Shown here: in pieces, positions 35,541 through 43,293 of the stretch
How positions within the stretch are numbered: the first letter of the stretch is position 1
Layout: every line of letters begins with the position of its first letter
Assembly: GCA_023455425.1 (NCBI GenBank)
Contig: JAEYCM010000018.1
Coordinates: 1-64,000, forward strand
DNA: 64,000 nt
Direction: 5' to 3'
Source: Bacillota bacterium
GTDB taxonomy: Bacteria > Bacillota > Clostridia > Christensenellales > CAG-138
Notes under the pieces: model-generated
What the model saw: only the letters and a program-made list of their open reading frames with translations
Databases searched by the model: none
Told to the model about the DNA's origin: nothing
Translations under genes and position numbers: made by a program

Positions 35541-36728
35541 TTAGTCCGCTTTGCAGGAGAAGATTTCAGAGAAGTCCATGGAGGGCTGTTTGTCAACATA
35601 CTCCGCGATGTATTCCTTGACGTTCTCCTGGGTTACCAGCATGGACGGGGTGGCAAACTGCCGGAATTCCTGCGGCATTTCAGCGGGATCGATGAGGCCT
35701 GCCCATGCGGCGTAGCAGATAGCCAGCGTGTAGCCGCCCTGCAGATAGCCGTTGGAGCTGACGGTAGCGGTCGCAAACCCTTCATCGATGGCTTTGATCA
35801 TATCGGTGGTGGCGTCGATACCCACGACCGCGACTTTGCCCTTGAGGCCGGCCTTATCTAAAGCCTGGATGGCGCCGGTCGCCATGTTGTCGTTCGCGCA
35901 CCAGATGCCCTTGACGTTGGGGGTCTGGCTTAGCCAGGTTTCGACCAAGGTCAGCGCCTGCTTGGTATCCCAGTTGGCGGTATCGCGCGCAACAACCTTG
36001 AGGTTCGGGTTTTCCGCGAGGTATTTTTCCAGCCCCTTTGCACGGTCAGTTGCGGCGGTGTTGCCGAGCATGCCCTCGAGCACGAAGATTTCACCGCTTC
36101 CGCCGATGGCGTCGGAGAGCGCCTTGGTGATGTTGTAGCCGCCCACCACGTTATCGGGCGAGGTGTGCACGACCCAGTTGGGGTCATAATCCCAGGGGCT
36201 GACGTCGTCAGGCTTGTTCCAGGCGGTGCCGATGTAGCCGCCGGAGGAGGCCATGGCTTCGGCAAGCGCCGGGGCGATGGCGGACTCGTTGGGATCGGAA
36301 TACGCAATGGCGTTGCCGTTCGCTTTGGCAGCGAACTGCTTCATGTTGTCGACTTCCTTGTCGTTGGAACCGCCGGAATCGAGCGTCTGCTTCTCATATT
36401 TCTGGCCGATGGTATCAAGATACTGGCAGAACATGTCCATGCCCTGGATAATGGTCACGATGTACGGATTGTCAAGGCCGCGGACGGAGGCTGCCACATA
36501 CAGGGTGGTGTCGAGTTTTTCCTGCGGGATCTTAGAGGGATCGATCTTGAACGTCTTGTAATCGACGGGGCCTGCGGGCGCTTCCGGCGCGGGTTCAGCG
36601 GGCGCCGCGGGTGCGGGGTTTTCAGCCTGAGGCGCGGGCGCTTCCGGCTGCTGCGCGGGCGCTGCGGTGCAGGCAACAAGGGACAGCGTCATGAGAACAA
36701 CCAGTAGCAATGCGAAGGTTCGTTTCAT
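35541..36728 (-). CDS. Sugar ABC transporter substrate-binding lipoprotein
   Basis: Extracytoplasmic sugar-binding protein (395 residues) of the ribose-binding/Peripla_BP_4 class. The signal peptide MKRTFALLLVVLMTLSLVAC ends in a lipobox with Cys20, followed by a Pro/Ala-rich tether to residue 60 and the two-lobed domain (VAASVRGLDNPYIV about residue 80, WCANDNMATGAIQALDKAG about residue 283, VVGIDATTDMIKAI about 307). ATG 36728 has CAGGAGG upstream. It is the first gene of the operon, after a 270-nt leader with operators and hairpins. The ligand is unknown. Confidence 0.92.
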   Translation of the reverse strand: MKRTFALLLVVLMTLSLVACTAAPAQQPEAPAPQAENPAPAAPAEPAPEAPAGPVDYKTFKIDPSKIPQEKLDTTLYVAASVRGLDNPYIVTIIQGMDMFCQYLDTIGQKYEKQTLDSGGSNDKEVDNMKQFAAKANGNAIAYSDPNESAIAPALAEAMASSGGYIGTAWNKPDDVSPWDYDPNWVVHTSPDNVVGGYNITKALSDAIGGSGEIFVLEGMLGNTAATDRAKGLEKYLAENPNLKVVARDTANWDTKQALTLVETWLSQTPNVKGIWCANDNMATGAIQALDKAGLKGKVAVVGIDATTDMIKAIDEGFATATVSSNGYLQGGYTLAICYAAWAGLIDPAEMPQEFRQFATPSMLVTQENVKEYIAEYVDKQPSMDFSEIFSCKAD

Positions 36729-36752
36729 TTTGTGTTCCTCCTGTTTATCTTT

Positions 36753-36778
36753 TTTTGAATTCGCAGACGAATTCAAAA
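36753..36778 (-). promoter_or_regulatory. Leader hairpin just upstream of the binding-protein SD
   Basis: TTTTGAATTCG and CGAATTCAAAA form an 11-bp stem with loop CAGA. In the transcript it sits immediately before the SD region, so it could stabilise the mRNA or tune translation. Confidence 0.5.
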
Positions 36779-36793
36779 TGATTGATCAATCAT
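36778..36793. promoter_or_regulatory. 16-bp perfect palindrome
   Basis: ATGATTGATCAATCAT is a perfect palindrome 15 bp from the auxiliary LacI-type operator. Its core (TTGATCAA) differs from the TTACCGGTAA core of the operators, so it may bind a second regulator or be a divergent third site. Confidence 0.35.
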
Positions 36794-36807
36794 ACGGTGG
36801 CGGAAAT

Positions 36808-36823
36808 ATGTTAGCGGTAACAT
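36808..36823. promoter_or_regulatory. Auxiliary LacI-type operator
   Basis: ATGTTAGCGGTAACAT differs from the perfect palindrome at 36971 by one base and lies 163 bp downstream of it in the leader. LacI-family repressors commonly use such pairs for looping, so this is the likely auxiliary site. Confidence 0.6.
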
Positions 36824-36970
36824 TTTGGGCTGTAAAAATAATGCGGGGCATTCGAACTTCGCTTTGTAACAGGTAAAAGGTTTTTTTGCGTTGGATAGAA
36901 GGAGCGACGATGCTCAGAAAAAACAGATGCGGAACATATTTTTCGTGGCTGTCCGGTAAATTCACGATTT

Positions 36971-36986
36971 ATGTTACCGGTAACAT
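36971..36986. promoter_or_regulatory. Primary LacI-type operator
   Basis: ATGTTACCGGTAACAT is a perfect 16-bp palindrome with the central CG typical of LacI-family sites. It begins about 15 bp downstream of the -10 element on the minus strand, where bound repressor would block transcription start. Confidence 0.72.
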
Positions 36987-37000
36987 TTCAAGTTAAAATT

Positions 37001-37029
37001 ATTATATCGGGTGATTATATGGTTGTCAA
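37001..37029 (-). promoter_or_regulatory. Consensus promoter of the sugar operon
   Basis: On the minus strand TTGACA (37029-37024), a 17-bp spacer and TATAAT (37006-37001) form a perfect consensus sigma-70/sigma-A promoter. The -35 overlaps the 3' end of lacI. A promoter this strong is expected to rely on the operators for control. Confidence 0.8.
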
Positions 37030-38085
37030 GCGTTCAGGCGGCGTTTGCAAAATTTTTTCCTGGGTGAATTTATGCACCAATTTTTCGGAGCCGCGGGCCA
37101 CAAGTTTTGCGGTCATCATAATGCTTCTCGGATCCGTGCGCTCTTCGTTCAGGCGTTCCATGAGAAGCTTCATGGCGTTGCGGCCCATCTGGATAACGTC
37201 CTTTTCCACAATGGAAACATTGCTTTTTACAATGTCCAATAATTCGATTTTATCGTACCCCACAAAGCCGATGTCCTCGGGGATTTTAATGTCCTGCTCG
37301 AATATCGCCTTCAGGCAGCCCAATGTGAGCATGTTGTTGACGGCGATAATGGCCGTAGGCCACTTTTCCCTTGCAAGAATGCGCTGGGTAAGCGCATAGG
37401 CGCTTTCTTTTGTAAAGTCGTCAAAGAAGATATTGCGCTCGTCGTAGGCGAGGTTCATGCTTTCATACGCGAGCCGGTAGCCGTTAACGCGGTTGACGGC
37501 AAGCTTGAGCTTTTTGTTACCGCCAAGTATAACGATATCCCGGTGGCCTTCGTTGAGTAAAAGAACGGTGGCGTCGTAGATGGCCCTGGTATCGTCAAAA
37601 TACACGCCGTCAAAATTGCTGTCCAGAATATTACGGTCAATGAGCACGATGGGGACGTCCATTTTTTCAAACGCTTCCACGTACTCCTCGTTGTATTCCT
37701 CCTGCCCGGTGGCGGGGGTGATGATGAGCCCGCGGATGCGGTGCTCCTGCAAAATGCGCAGCACCCGCTGTTCCTTTAGCACTTTTTCATCCGTGTTGTA
37801 GAGCAGCACGTTGAGGTTGTTTTCATCGGCGATTTGGGTCACGCCTTCGATGATATCGCCAAAGAACGGGTTGCGGATTTCCGGCACGACAAGTCCGATG
37901 ATATTGGTTTCATTCTTGGAAAGCCCGCGCGCAAATGCGCTGGGAATATAATTGAGTTCCTTGATGGCCTCTTCCACTTTGCGCCGGGTTGCAACGCCTA
38001 CGTTTTGGGAGTTGTTGATGACCCTTGAAACGGTGGTATGGGAGACCCCTGCGTGGCGGGCGATATCATGTATGGTAAACTGCAT
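37015..38085 (-). CDS. LacI-family transcriptional regulator of the sugar operon
   Basis: DNA-binding repressor of 356 residues. The N-terminal TIHDIARHAGVSHTTVSRVI is the LacI helix-turn-helix and hinge, followed by the periplasmic-binding-protein-like sensor domain (GLVVPEIRNPFFGDIIEG about residue 64, IIAVNNMLTLGCLKA about 243, GFVGYDKIELLDI about 268). Its stop lies directly upstream of the promoter of the ABC operon, whose two palindromic sites it is expected to bind. It is not preceded by an obvious operator of its own, so autoregulation is not evident. The inducer is probably the transported sugar or a derivative. Confidence 0.9.
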   Translation of the reverse strand: MQFTIHDIARHAGVSHTTVSRVINNSQNVGVATRRKVEEAIKELNYIPSAFARGLSKNETNIIGLVVPEIRNPFFGDIIEGVTQIADENNLNVLLYNTDEKVLKEQRVLRILQEHRIRGLIITPATGQEEYNEEYVEAFEKMDVPIVLIDRNILDSNFDGVYFDDTRAIYDATVLLLNEGHRDIVILGGNKKLKLAVNRVNGYRLAYESMNLAYDERNIFFDDFTKESAYALTQRILAREKWPTAIIAVNNMLTLGCLKAIFEQDIKIPEDIGFVGYDKIELLDIVKSNVSIVEKDVIQMGRNAMKLLMERLNEERTDPRSIMMTAKLVARGSEKLVHKFTQEKILQTPPERLTTI

Positions 38086-38115
38086 AGACTGCCTCCATAT
38101 GCTTGTCTATGTTGC

Positions 38116-38144
38116 ATCGTAATGTGCAAAACATTTTTTGTCAA
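38116..38144 (-). promoter_or_regulatory. Promoter of the lacI gene
   Basis: Minus strand TTGACA (38144-38139), 17-bp spacer, TACGAT (38121-38116), about 30 bp before the lacI start codon. Confidence 0.6.
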
Positions 38145-38347
38145 GGCGGATGCGTATGGATGTGGTGCCTGAACGCCGTCCGCCATGCCCCCAAAACGGC
38201 GGGTATAGCCGCGTGAACTTTTGGCCGCAACCGTACAAATCGTGTTATAGTATAAGGCATACACGCAATGAAAAATAATGCGCCGGATCGTCACGATAGA
38301 TGCGGCGGAGGAATAAAATTTTTGTACCTTGTGAACGGGAGGGTTCA

Positions 38348-39010
38348 ATGGAACCGACAGCAAACGGAAACGGAAGTTTGAACAACGCTACGGAGCGCAA
38401 AGTTTTCGGTGTACGGGAAGAGCTGCTGCAAATCACCGGCCCGGACGCCGTCTATCACGGCTGCGACCAGGAGTGGTACAAAAAAGTCTGGCAGCGGATG
38501 TCCGGCTGCGGGCCGACCACCGCTTCGAGCCTGTTTTTATACCATCAGCGCGCAAAGCAGACTATGCCGCAGCCGGAAAAAGCGGAATGCCTCAAGCTGA
38601 TGGAAGAGTTCTGGGGATATATCACGCCGACGTTTCGCGGCGTTCACACCACCGGGGAATTTTGCGGGGGCGCAGCGCGCTTTGCGCACGCGCGTGGGCT
38701 GCGGGCGGATACCGCGGCGCTTGATATTCCCAAGGAACAGGATATCCGCCCCACGCTGGATACGGTGCTGAGTTTTTTGCAGGATGCACTGAGCAATGAT
38801 TTGCCCGTTGCGTTTTTGAACCACAACAACGGCGCGGAAAAAGGGCTGTACTCCCACCATTGGGTGGTTATCGTCTCTCTCTCCTATACGCCGGGTGGTA
38901 CTGCGGAAATTGCGTTCTTGGATGAGGCCATCGTCAAGCGCATCGATATCGGAAGCTGGCTCCGCACCACAACGGGCGGCGGCGGGTTTGCCACGCTGCG
39001 CTTTTTTTAA
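38348..39010 (+). CDS. C39-like papain-fold cysteine protease, putative
   Basis: Protein of 220 residues with an apparent C39-like catalytic layout: Cys54 in MSGCGPTTASS, His170/171 in YSHHWVVIVSLSY, and an Asp in AFLDEAIVKRIDIGSW further on. There is no signal peptide or transmembrane helix, so it is probably cytosolic. I start at ATG 38348 behind GGGAGG; a longer frame adds 16 residues without SD. The substrate is unknown. Its stop overlaps the stop of the convergent iron-transporter gene by 4 bp, leaving no room for a terminator. Confidence 0.55.
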   Translation: MEPTANGNGSLNNATERKVFGVREELLQITGPDAVYHGCDQEWYKKVWQRMSGCGPTTASSLFLYHQRAKQTMPQPEKAECLKLMEEFWGYITPTFRGVHTTGEFCGGAARFAHARGLRADTAALDIPKEQDIRPTLDTVLSFLQDALSNDLPVAFLNHNNGAEKGLYSHHWVVIVSLSYTPGGTAEIAFLDEAIVKRIDIGSWLRTTTGGGGFATLRFF

Positions 39011-39876
39011 AGGTCGATACCCAGTACGTTCTTGACGATGAGGCCCACGCCGAACGATATGGCCGCAACGCCCAGGCTGATGGCCGCCATCGCAAGAAAA
39101 CTCCGGCGGAAGGGCCGGTCCCGCACGACGGAGGTATAGTAATTGAACCCCGCGATGATGGCGAGCGCGATGAGCAGCGTGACCCCCAGCGCCCAGAAAT
39201 AGCGCTCTGCCGGGAACAGCAGGTAGGGGATAATGAGCAGCGCAACGGTAATCAGGTACGCGATGCCCGTATAGGCCGAAGACTTGACCGGGTTCTTCTC
39301 CCCGGCTTCCCGGGAGGATAAATAACCCGAGGCCGTCATGGAAAGCGTGGCGGAAACGCCGGTGATAAGCCCCGCCATGGCGATTAAACCCGTATTTTGC
39401 ATGGCCAGCGTGTAGCCAGCTAATGCGCCCGTGAGCTCCACAAGCGCGTCGTTCATGCCCAGCACCATATCGCCTACGTAATGCAGGCGCTCTTCGTCGA
39501 GCATACCGAGCAACTGATCTTCGTGCGCTTCCTCATCCGCGAGTATGGCGGCAAGTTCCGGGATACATTCGATCTCCTTACGGTAGAAATCAATGTCCTT
39601 GTCCTCGCCGCGCTCCAGATATTTGATGATGAAGGTGTAGCCCAAGATGCGCGCGACGAGACCGAGCGCGTTGACAAAGAAGCGGCGCGGCTTTAATGTC
39701 CGGCCGGAATACTTTGCAAATGTGGCGGCATGTTTGTATTCATCCCGGGATATGGCAAGGAGCGTCTCGCGTTCCTCGGGCGTCTTTGCCATTTTTGCGA
39801 TGCGGGCATACAGCGCTGCCCCGTCGAGCTCATGCTGCTGAAGGTCCTCAAACATCCGTACGCGCGTTTGTTCCAT
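39007..39876 (-). CDS. Ferritin-like/rubrerythrin domain fused to VIT1/CCC1 iron-manganese transporter
   Basis: Fusion of 289 residues. Residues 1-135 form a ferritin-like four-helix domain with Glu/His metal ligands (QQHELDGAALY about residue 14, SRDEYKHAATF about residue 45, DEEAHEDQLL about residue 113). Residues about 140-289 are the VIT1/CCC1 membrane domain (GMNDALVELTGALAGY about residue 139, then helices to the C-terminus). The layout matches MbfA-like membrane ferritins that bind cytosolic ferrous iron and export it, which is known for the family. The SD is GGGAGG. A role in iron detoxification is likely. Confidence 0.87.
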   Translation of the reverse strand: MEQTRVRMFEDLQQHELDGAALYARIAKMAKTPEERETLLAISRDEYKHAATFAKYSGRTLKPRRFFVNALGLVARILGYTFIIKYLERGEDKDIDFYRKEIECIPELAAILADEEAHEDQLLGMLDEERLHYVGDMVLGMNDALVELTGALAGYTLAMQNTGLIAMAGLITGVSATLSMTASGYLSSREAGEKNPVKSSAYTGIAYLITVALLIIPYLLFPAERYFWALGVTLLIALAIIAGFNYYTSVVRDRPFRRSFLAMAAISLGVAAISFGVGLIVKNVLGIDL

Positions 39877-39986
39877 ATCGGTTCCTCCCGTTTGATGAAT
39901 CTATGGGTATCATTCTAGTACACGCGAATCCCGTGCGCAAGACTGCTCGGCAGGTATCAGGGCGTGCTGCGAGATTGTGTAAAAGC

Positions 39987-40016
39987 ATGACATATCTTCC
40001 ATATGTATGGTACTAT
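39987..40016 (+). promoter_or_regulatory. Possible promoter of the hydrolase gene
   Basis: ATGACA (39987-39992), 18-bp spacer and extended -10 TGGTACTAT ending at 40016, about 70 bp before the start codon. Confidence 0.35.
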
Positions 40017-40087
40017 TTTATCGGGCAAAAGGCAAAGGAAATACGCCTTGCTAACACGAACGGAACGCCCGAAGAAAGAGGCCGCAT

Positions 40088-40920
40088 ATGGAATGCAAAC
40101 TGAATAATCTCACCATGTATTACGAGGAATACGGGGAAGGGGTCCCCATTCTCATGCTGCACGGATATTACCCCGACCATCGCTTAATGACCGGGTGTAT
40201 AGAACCCATATTTAGAGAGCGTCCCGGTTACCGCCGCATATATCCCGACCTTCCCGGCATGGGCAGGACGGCGGCGGATAAGAGCGTCTATAACTCGGAT
40301 ACCATGCTCCATACGGTGCTGGAGTTTATTGAACGCATAATTCCGGAAGGGAAACTCCTGGTTGCGGGCCAATCCTATGGCGGATACCTTGCGCGCGGCG
40401 TTGCGGTGCGTTTAAAGACCAGGGTGGATGGTGCGCTCTTTCTGTGCCCCATGATTGTGCCTGACCATGAAAAGCGCGAGCTTCCCGCCCACACGGTCCC
40501 CTCGCGGGATGAAGCGTTTTTTTCTACCATAAAAGACGAAAATGAAGAAGATTTTTTTGAAATGGCCGTGGTGCAAAACAAGGATACCTGGGAGAGATAT
40601 GAGCGGGAAATTTTGCCGGGCGTGCGCCTTGCAAACGGAGAATATCTGGAGAACATACGCCGGACGGGGTATGGGTTCTCCTTTGATCTGGATGCGGAAG
40701 AGACCATATTCAATAAGCCCGCGCTTTTTTTGACTGCCCGGCAGGATTCTGCTACCGGCTCCGGGATGCATATAAAATTCTGGAGCACTATCCCCGCGCT
40801 ACGTTTGCCGTGCTGGACCGGGCGGGACATAACCTCCAGATCGAACAGCCCGCGCTCTTTGCGGGGCTGACGGAGGAATGGCTGGACCGCGTGGAGGAAG
40901 CAAGACACACAGCAATGTAA
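40088..40920 (+). pseudogene. Alpha/beta hydrolase, frameshifted near the C-terminus
   Basis: Serine hydrolase with nucleophile elbow AGQSYGGYL about residue 97 and the Asp segment FLTARQDS about residue 220. The frame in use ends at 40870 with an unrelated tail, but from about 40760 another frame reads LRDAYKILEHYPRATF and then VLDRAGHNLQIEQPALF, exactly the missing C-terminus with catalytic His, and stops at 40920, 6 bp before a strong terminator. A single-base deletion near 40757-40763 (GGCTCCGGG where GGCTACCGGG is expected) explains this. It is either a fresh pseudogene, phase variation or a sequencing error. Intact length would be about 277 residues. Confidence 0.75.
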
Positions 40921-40926
40921 CACTTC

Positions 40927-40959
40927 AAAAAAGCCGCCGGAATTCCGGCGGCTTTTTTT
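40927..40959 (+). terminator. Strong intrinsic terminator after the hydrolase
   Basis: Poly-A, then AAGCCGCCGG and CCGGCGGCTT around a central AATT, then seven T. The near-perfect palindrome can work in both directions. Confidence 0.9.
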
Positions 40960-41012
40960 GGCAAATCTAAGAGCAGACTTGTAAAGCTTGCATTGCACTT
41001 TGACAAGTATGC

Positions 41013-41040
41013 TTGACATAATGCGCTGCCATGCTATATT
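41013..41040 (+). promoter_or_regulatory. Promoter of the XRE regulator operon
   Basis: TTGACA (41013-41018), 16-bp spacer, TATATT (41035-41040). A second TTGACA lies just upstream at 41000-41005, which could be part of an autoregulatory site. Confidence 0.55.
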
Positions 41041-41067
41041 ATCTTATCAAAGGAGGTATTTCATTGC

Positions 41068-41277
41068 ATGGCAAAACTAATGAACCGTATAAGGGTTGCG
41101 AGGGCCGAAATGAATATCTCGCAGGAACAGCTGGCGAATATGGCGGGCGTATCCCGGCAAACGATCAGTTCTATCGAAACAGGGCAGTACTGCCCAACGG
41201 CCAAACTGGCGCTGATCCTTACGGTATGCTTAAAAAAGCGTTTTGAAGATTTATTCTATTTGGAGGAAGAAGAATAA
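41068..41277 (+). CDS. XRE-family helix-turn-helix regulator
   Basis: Small DNA-binding protein of 69 residues consisting almost only of a Cro/CI-type HTH: RIRVARAEMNISQEQLANMA, then GVSRQTISSIETGQYCPT with the recognition helix. AAAGGAGG precedes the ATG. Its stop overlaps the start of a membrane protein gene (TAATG), a pairing common in Bacillota where the regulator controls its own membrane partner. The signal is unknown. Confidence 0.9.
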   Translation: MAKLMNRIRVARAEMNISQEQLANMAGVSRQTISSIETGQYCPTAKLALILTVCLKKRFEDLFYLEEEE

Positions 41278-41621
41278 TGAAAAAATCCGGCGATAACAAG
41301 AATACTGCCCTCTATGGGGTTGTTGATGAGCGGGTGAAGGCTGTTGTATACCAGGGCGATGCGTACACCGGACGCTTTATGCTGTTTGCTGTTTTACTTG
41401 ATGTTTTTGTACGCGGATTAAACTTAAACCTTGCGTTTATCCAATCAAACTGGGACTTGATCGCAATTGTAATGGTTGGCTCGCTCATTTCTACCATACA
41501 TCAGATGAGAAACAAAGTTATTTTACAGGTCCCGTCTTCCCGGAGCATTCTCTTTCTGATTGCTGTGATAGGCATAAGCGCTATTCTGGGCTTTGTGTTT
41601 GCGTTCGTTTTACCCAAGTGA
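41277..41621 (+). CDS. Small membrane protein coupled to the XRE regulator
   Basis: 114 residues with a 25-residue charged N-terminus and three to four hydrophobic helices (FMLFAVLLDVFVRGLNL, LIAIVMVGSLIST, ILFLIAVIGISAILGF). No enzymatic motif is visible. The one-base overlap with the preceding HTH gene implies co-translation. I cannot assign a function; it resembles the uncharacterised membrane proteins that accompany short XRE regulators. Confidence 0.75.
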   Translation: MKKSGDNKNTALYGVVDERVKAVVYQGDAYTGRFMLFAVLLDVFVRGLNLNLAFIQSNWDLIAIVMVGSLISTIHQMRNKVILQVPSSRSILFLIAVIGISAILGFVFAFVLPK

Positions 41622-41629
41622 TAAAACGC

Positions 41630-41654
41630 AAAAAAGCCGCGTTACGGCTTTTTT
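41630..41654 (+). terminator. Intrinsic terminator
   Basis: AAAAAAGCCG, loop CGTTA, CGGCTTTTTT. It lies between the membrane-protein gene and the convergent cbiM, and can serve both. Confidence 0.88.
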
Positions 41655-41674
41655 AATGTTGAACGATATTGCGT

Positions 41675-42682
41675 TTACACAGCGGCTTCGCGTTTTTTCT
41701 TCTTGCTTCTGGAAATCAGGAACCCCGTCAGCCCGGCAAGCGCGAATGTGAGCGCGCCGCCTACAATGCCCGAAACGCTCGTGCCGGTGCCGCTGCCGTC
41801 TGCATAGTCATAGTCCGGTAAAAACGCGGTCTGTTCCTGTATCTGAGCGGCGCTGTCAAACACCTCGCCCTTTGTTGCAAGCTCGGCGGTACCCGCCACC
41901 CTCTCCATGGACCATTCAAGACCGTCGGGATAGGAAGAAGCAAACAGGGACAATATGCCGCCTGTGAGAAGTGCGATTATGCCTAAAGAGACAAGCACCT
42001 TCTTCATGGAAACGCCGGTTGGGATGCTGCTGCCCGCGTTGGCGCTTTCAAACAGCTCCGGCCGCATGCGGTAGACAAAGCAGAGCACGGCGGCGGTGAC
42101 AACGCCTTCCGCTACACCGATGGCGAGGTGGATGGGCTGCATCAGCAGCAGGAAGGACTGGAACGGCAGTTCCGTAATGCCGGAAGCGAGCGTTTCAAGC
42201 ACCACGCCGAACGCGCCAAGCTGGAGACCTACCACTACGGAAACGATGGACGCCACCGTGATTCGTTTAAAAGTCAGTCCCTTCTTTACAAGCGGCTTCC
42301 AAATCAATGGATACACCAGCAGGCAGGGGATGACCCCCATGTTAAATATGTTGCAGCCTAAGGCGATTAAGCCCCCGTCCGCGAAGAACAGCGCCTGAAT
42401 GATGAGCACGGCGGCAAGCGTCAAAAGCGAAGGAAAACCGCCGAGCATCGCTGCAAGCAAAATGCCGCCGCCGATGTGACCGCTCGACCCTGTAGCGGGA
42501 ATGGTAAAGTTGATCATCTGCGCCGCAAACACAAAAGCGCCCGCAACGCCCATGATGGGAACCTTTTTTTCACACAGGTCGTCCCGTTTGATTGTTGCAA
42601 TGGAATACCCCACAGCCCCCAAACTGACTGCGGACATCGTAAGCCCTACCGCGGGCGAAAGCAGTGCGTCTGCCATATGCAT
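41675..42682 (-). CDS. cbiM: CbiM-type cobalt/nickel ECF transporter component with CbiN-like C-terminus
   Basis: Substrate-capture membrane protein for Co2+ or Ni2+ uptake, 335 residues. It begins MHMADALLSPAVG, whose N-terminal Met-His-x-Met coordinates metal in the family; hydrophobic helices follow, including GSSGHIGGGILLAAMLGG about residue 65. After residue 230 comes a CbiN/NikN-like part with the PDGLEW motif and a final helix, so CbiM and CbiN are fused. ATG 42682 has GGAGG 9 nt upstream. The energising CbiO/CbiQ subunits are not nearby. A structured leader precedes it. Confidence 0.9.
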   Translation of the reverse strand: MHMADALLSPAVGLTMSAVSLGAVGYSIATIKRDDLCEKKVPIMGVAGAFVFAAQMINFTIPATGSSGHIGGGILLAAMLGGFPSLLTLAAVLIIQALFFADGGLIALGCNIFNMGVIPCLLVYPLIWKPLVKKGLTFKRITVASIVSVVVGLQLGAFGVVLETLASGITELPFQSFLLLMQPIHLAIGVAEGVVTAAVLCFVYRMRPELFESANAGSSIPTGVSMKKVLVSLGIIALLTGGILSLFASSYPDGLEWSMERVAGTAELATKGEVFDSAAQIQEQTAFLPDYDYADGSGTGTSVSGIVGGALTFALAGLTGFLISRSKKKKREAAV

Positions 42683-42699
42683 AGTAGAATTCCTCCCCG

Positions 42700-42756
42700 A
42701 AAAAATATGCCACAAAGACACCGGCGGTACTCCGCCTCATGATGCCTTCGTGGCAT
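42700..42756 (-). promoter_or_regulatory. Structured leader with mutually exclusive hairpins before cbiM
   Basis: In the minus-strand transcript ATGCC (42756-42752) can pair with GGCAT (42746-42742) in a local hairpin, or, extended to ATGCCAC, with GTGGCAT (42713-42707) in a long-range stem that encloses a GGCGG/CCGCC hairpin and is followed by six T just before the SD. Such a switch between two folds suggests metal- or cofactor-dependent control. I do not recognise a cobalamin or NiCo riboswitch core in it. Confidence 0.45.
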
Positions 42757-42882
42757 TCGTTTTCTTTGGGATCATGGGTTTTTGCATATCTTCATAATAT
42801 GCTTACAGCCTGTATCTTATCGGAGGTTTATAAGAATTGCAATACATACCCCGGGTACCGGATACCCGGCAAACGCAGGGGC

Positions 42883-43293
42883 TTACCGTTCCAGAGTCTT
42901 CAGGATTTCGATTGCCGCGTCAATCAGGTTGGGCAGCGGCTCCGGCTTTAGCCCTGCGATATGAAGGTTGCATTTGTTGAGCGGGATGAGGATTTTTGCG
43001 GCCGGGCTTTCCCCTACCGCGCAGGCGACTGCGGGAGAGATTTCCCCCAGCAGGGAATTTGCGCTCAATATTGCGACAGGGCCCATGATAACGTCCGCTG
43101 CTTTCGCATTGTAAGCGATCGCGTTGTCTCCGGAAGCGCCCATATCCGCGCCCGCTTTCATCATGCTCGCGGTTGCAAGCGCGTTGGTGCCGAGCGCAAT
43201 GATCTCATGCCGCGTTCCGGTCAGCTCCCGGATTCGCTCTATGATTGTGCGACCGATACCGCCGCCCTGTCCGTCTATGACCGCTATTCTCAT
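42883..43293 (-). CDS. DUF3842 family protein
   Basis: Conserved hypothetical protein of 136 residues found in Clostridia. It starts RIAVIDGQGGGIGRTIIERI, a Rossmann-like glycine-rich turn, and has IALGTNALATASMMKAGAD about residue 32 and ACAVGESPAAKILIPLNKC about residue 90. No catalytic residues can be named. SD GGGAGG. It lies 200 bp upstream of cbiM on the same strand, and such proximity to metal transport is suggestive only. Confidence 0.8.
   Translation of the reverse strand: MRIAVIDGQGGGIGRTIIERIRELTGTRHEIIALGTNALATASMMKAGADMGASGDNAIAYNAKAADVIMGPVAILSANSLLGEISPAVACAVGESPAAKILIPLNKCNLHIAGLKPEPLPNLIDAAIEILKTLER

Noticed and set aside
36971..36986. Palindrome considered as a catabolite-repression cre site
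   Set aside because: ATGTTACCGGTAACAT does not fit the asymmetric cre consensus well, and a dedicated LacI-family gene lies next to it.
42691..42900. Cobalamin or NiCo riboswitch before cbiM
   Set aside because: The conserved cobalamin core and the NiCo junction sequences were looked for and not seen, so only an unclassified structured leader is reported.
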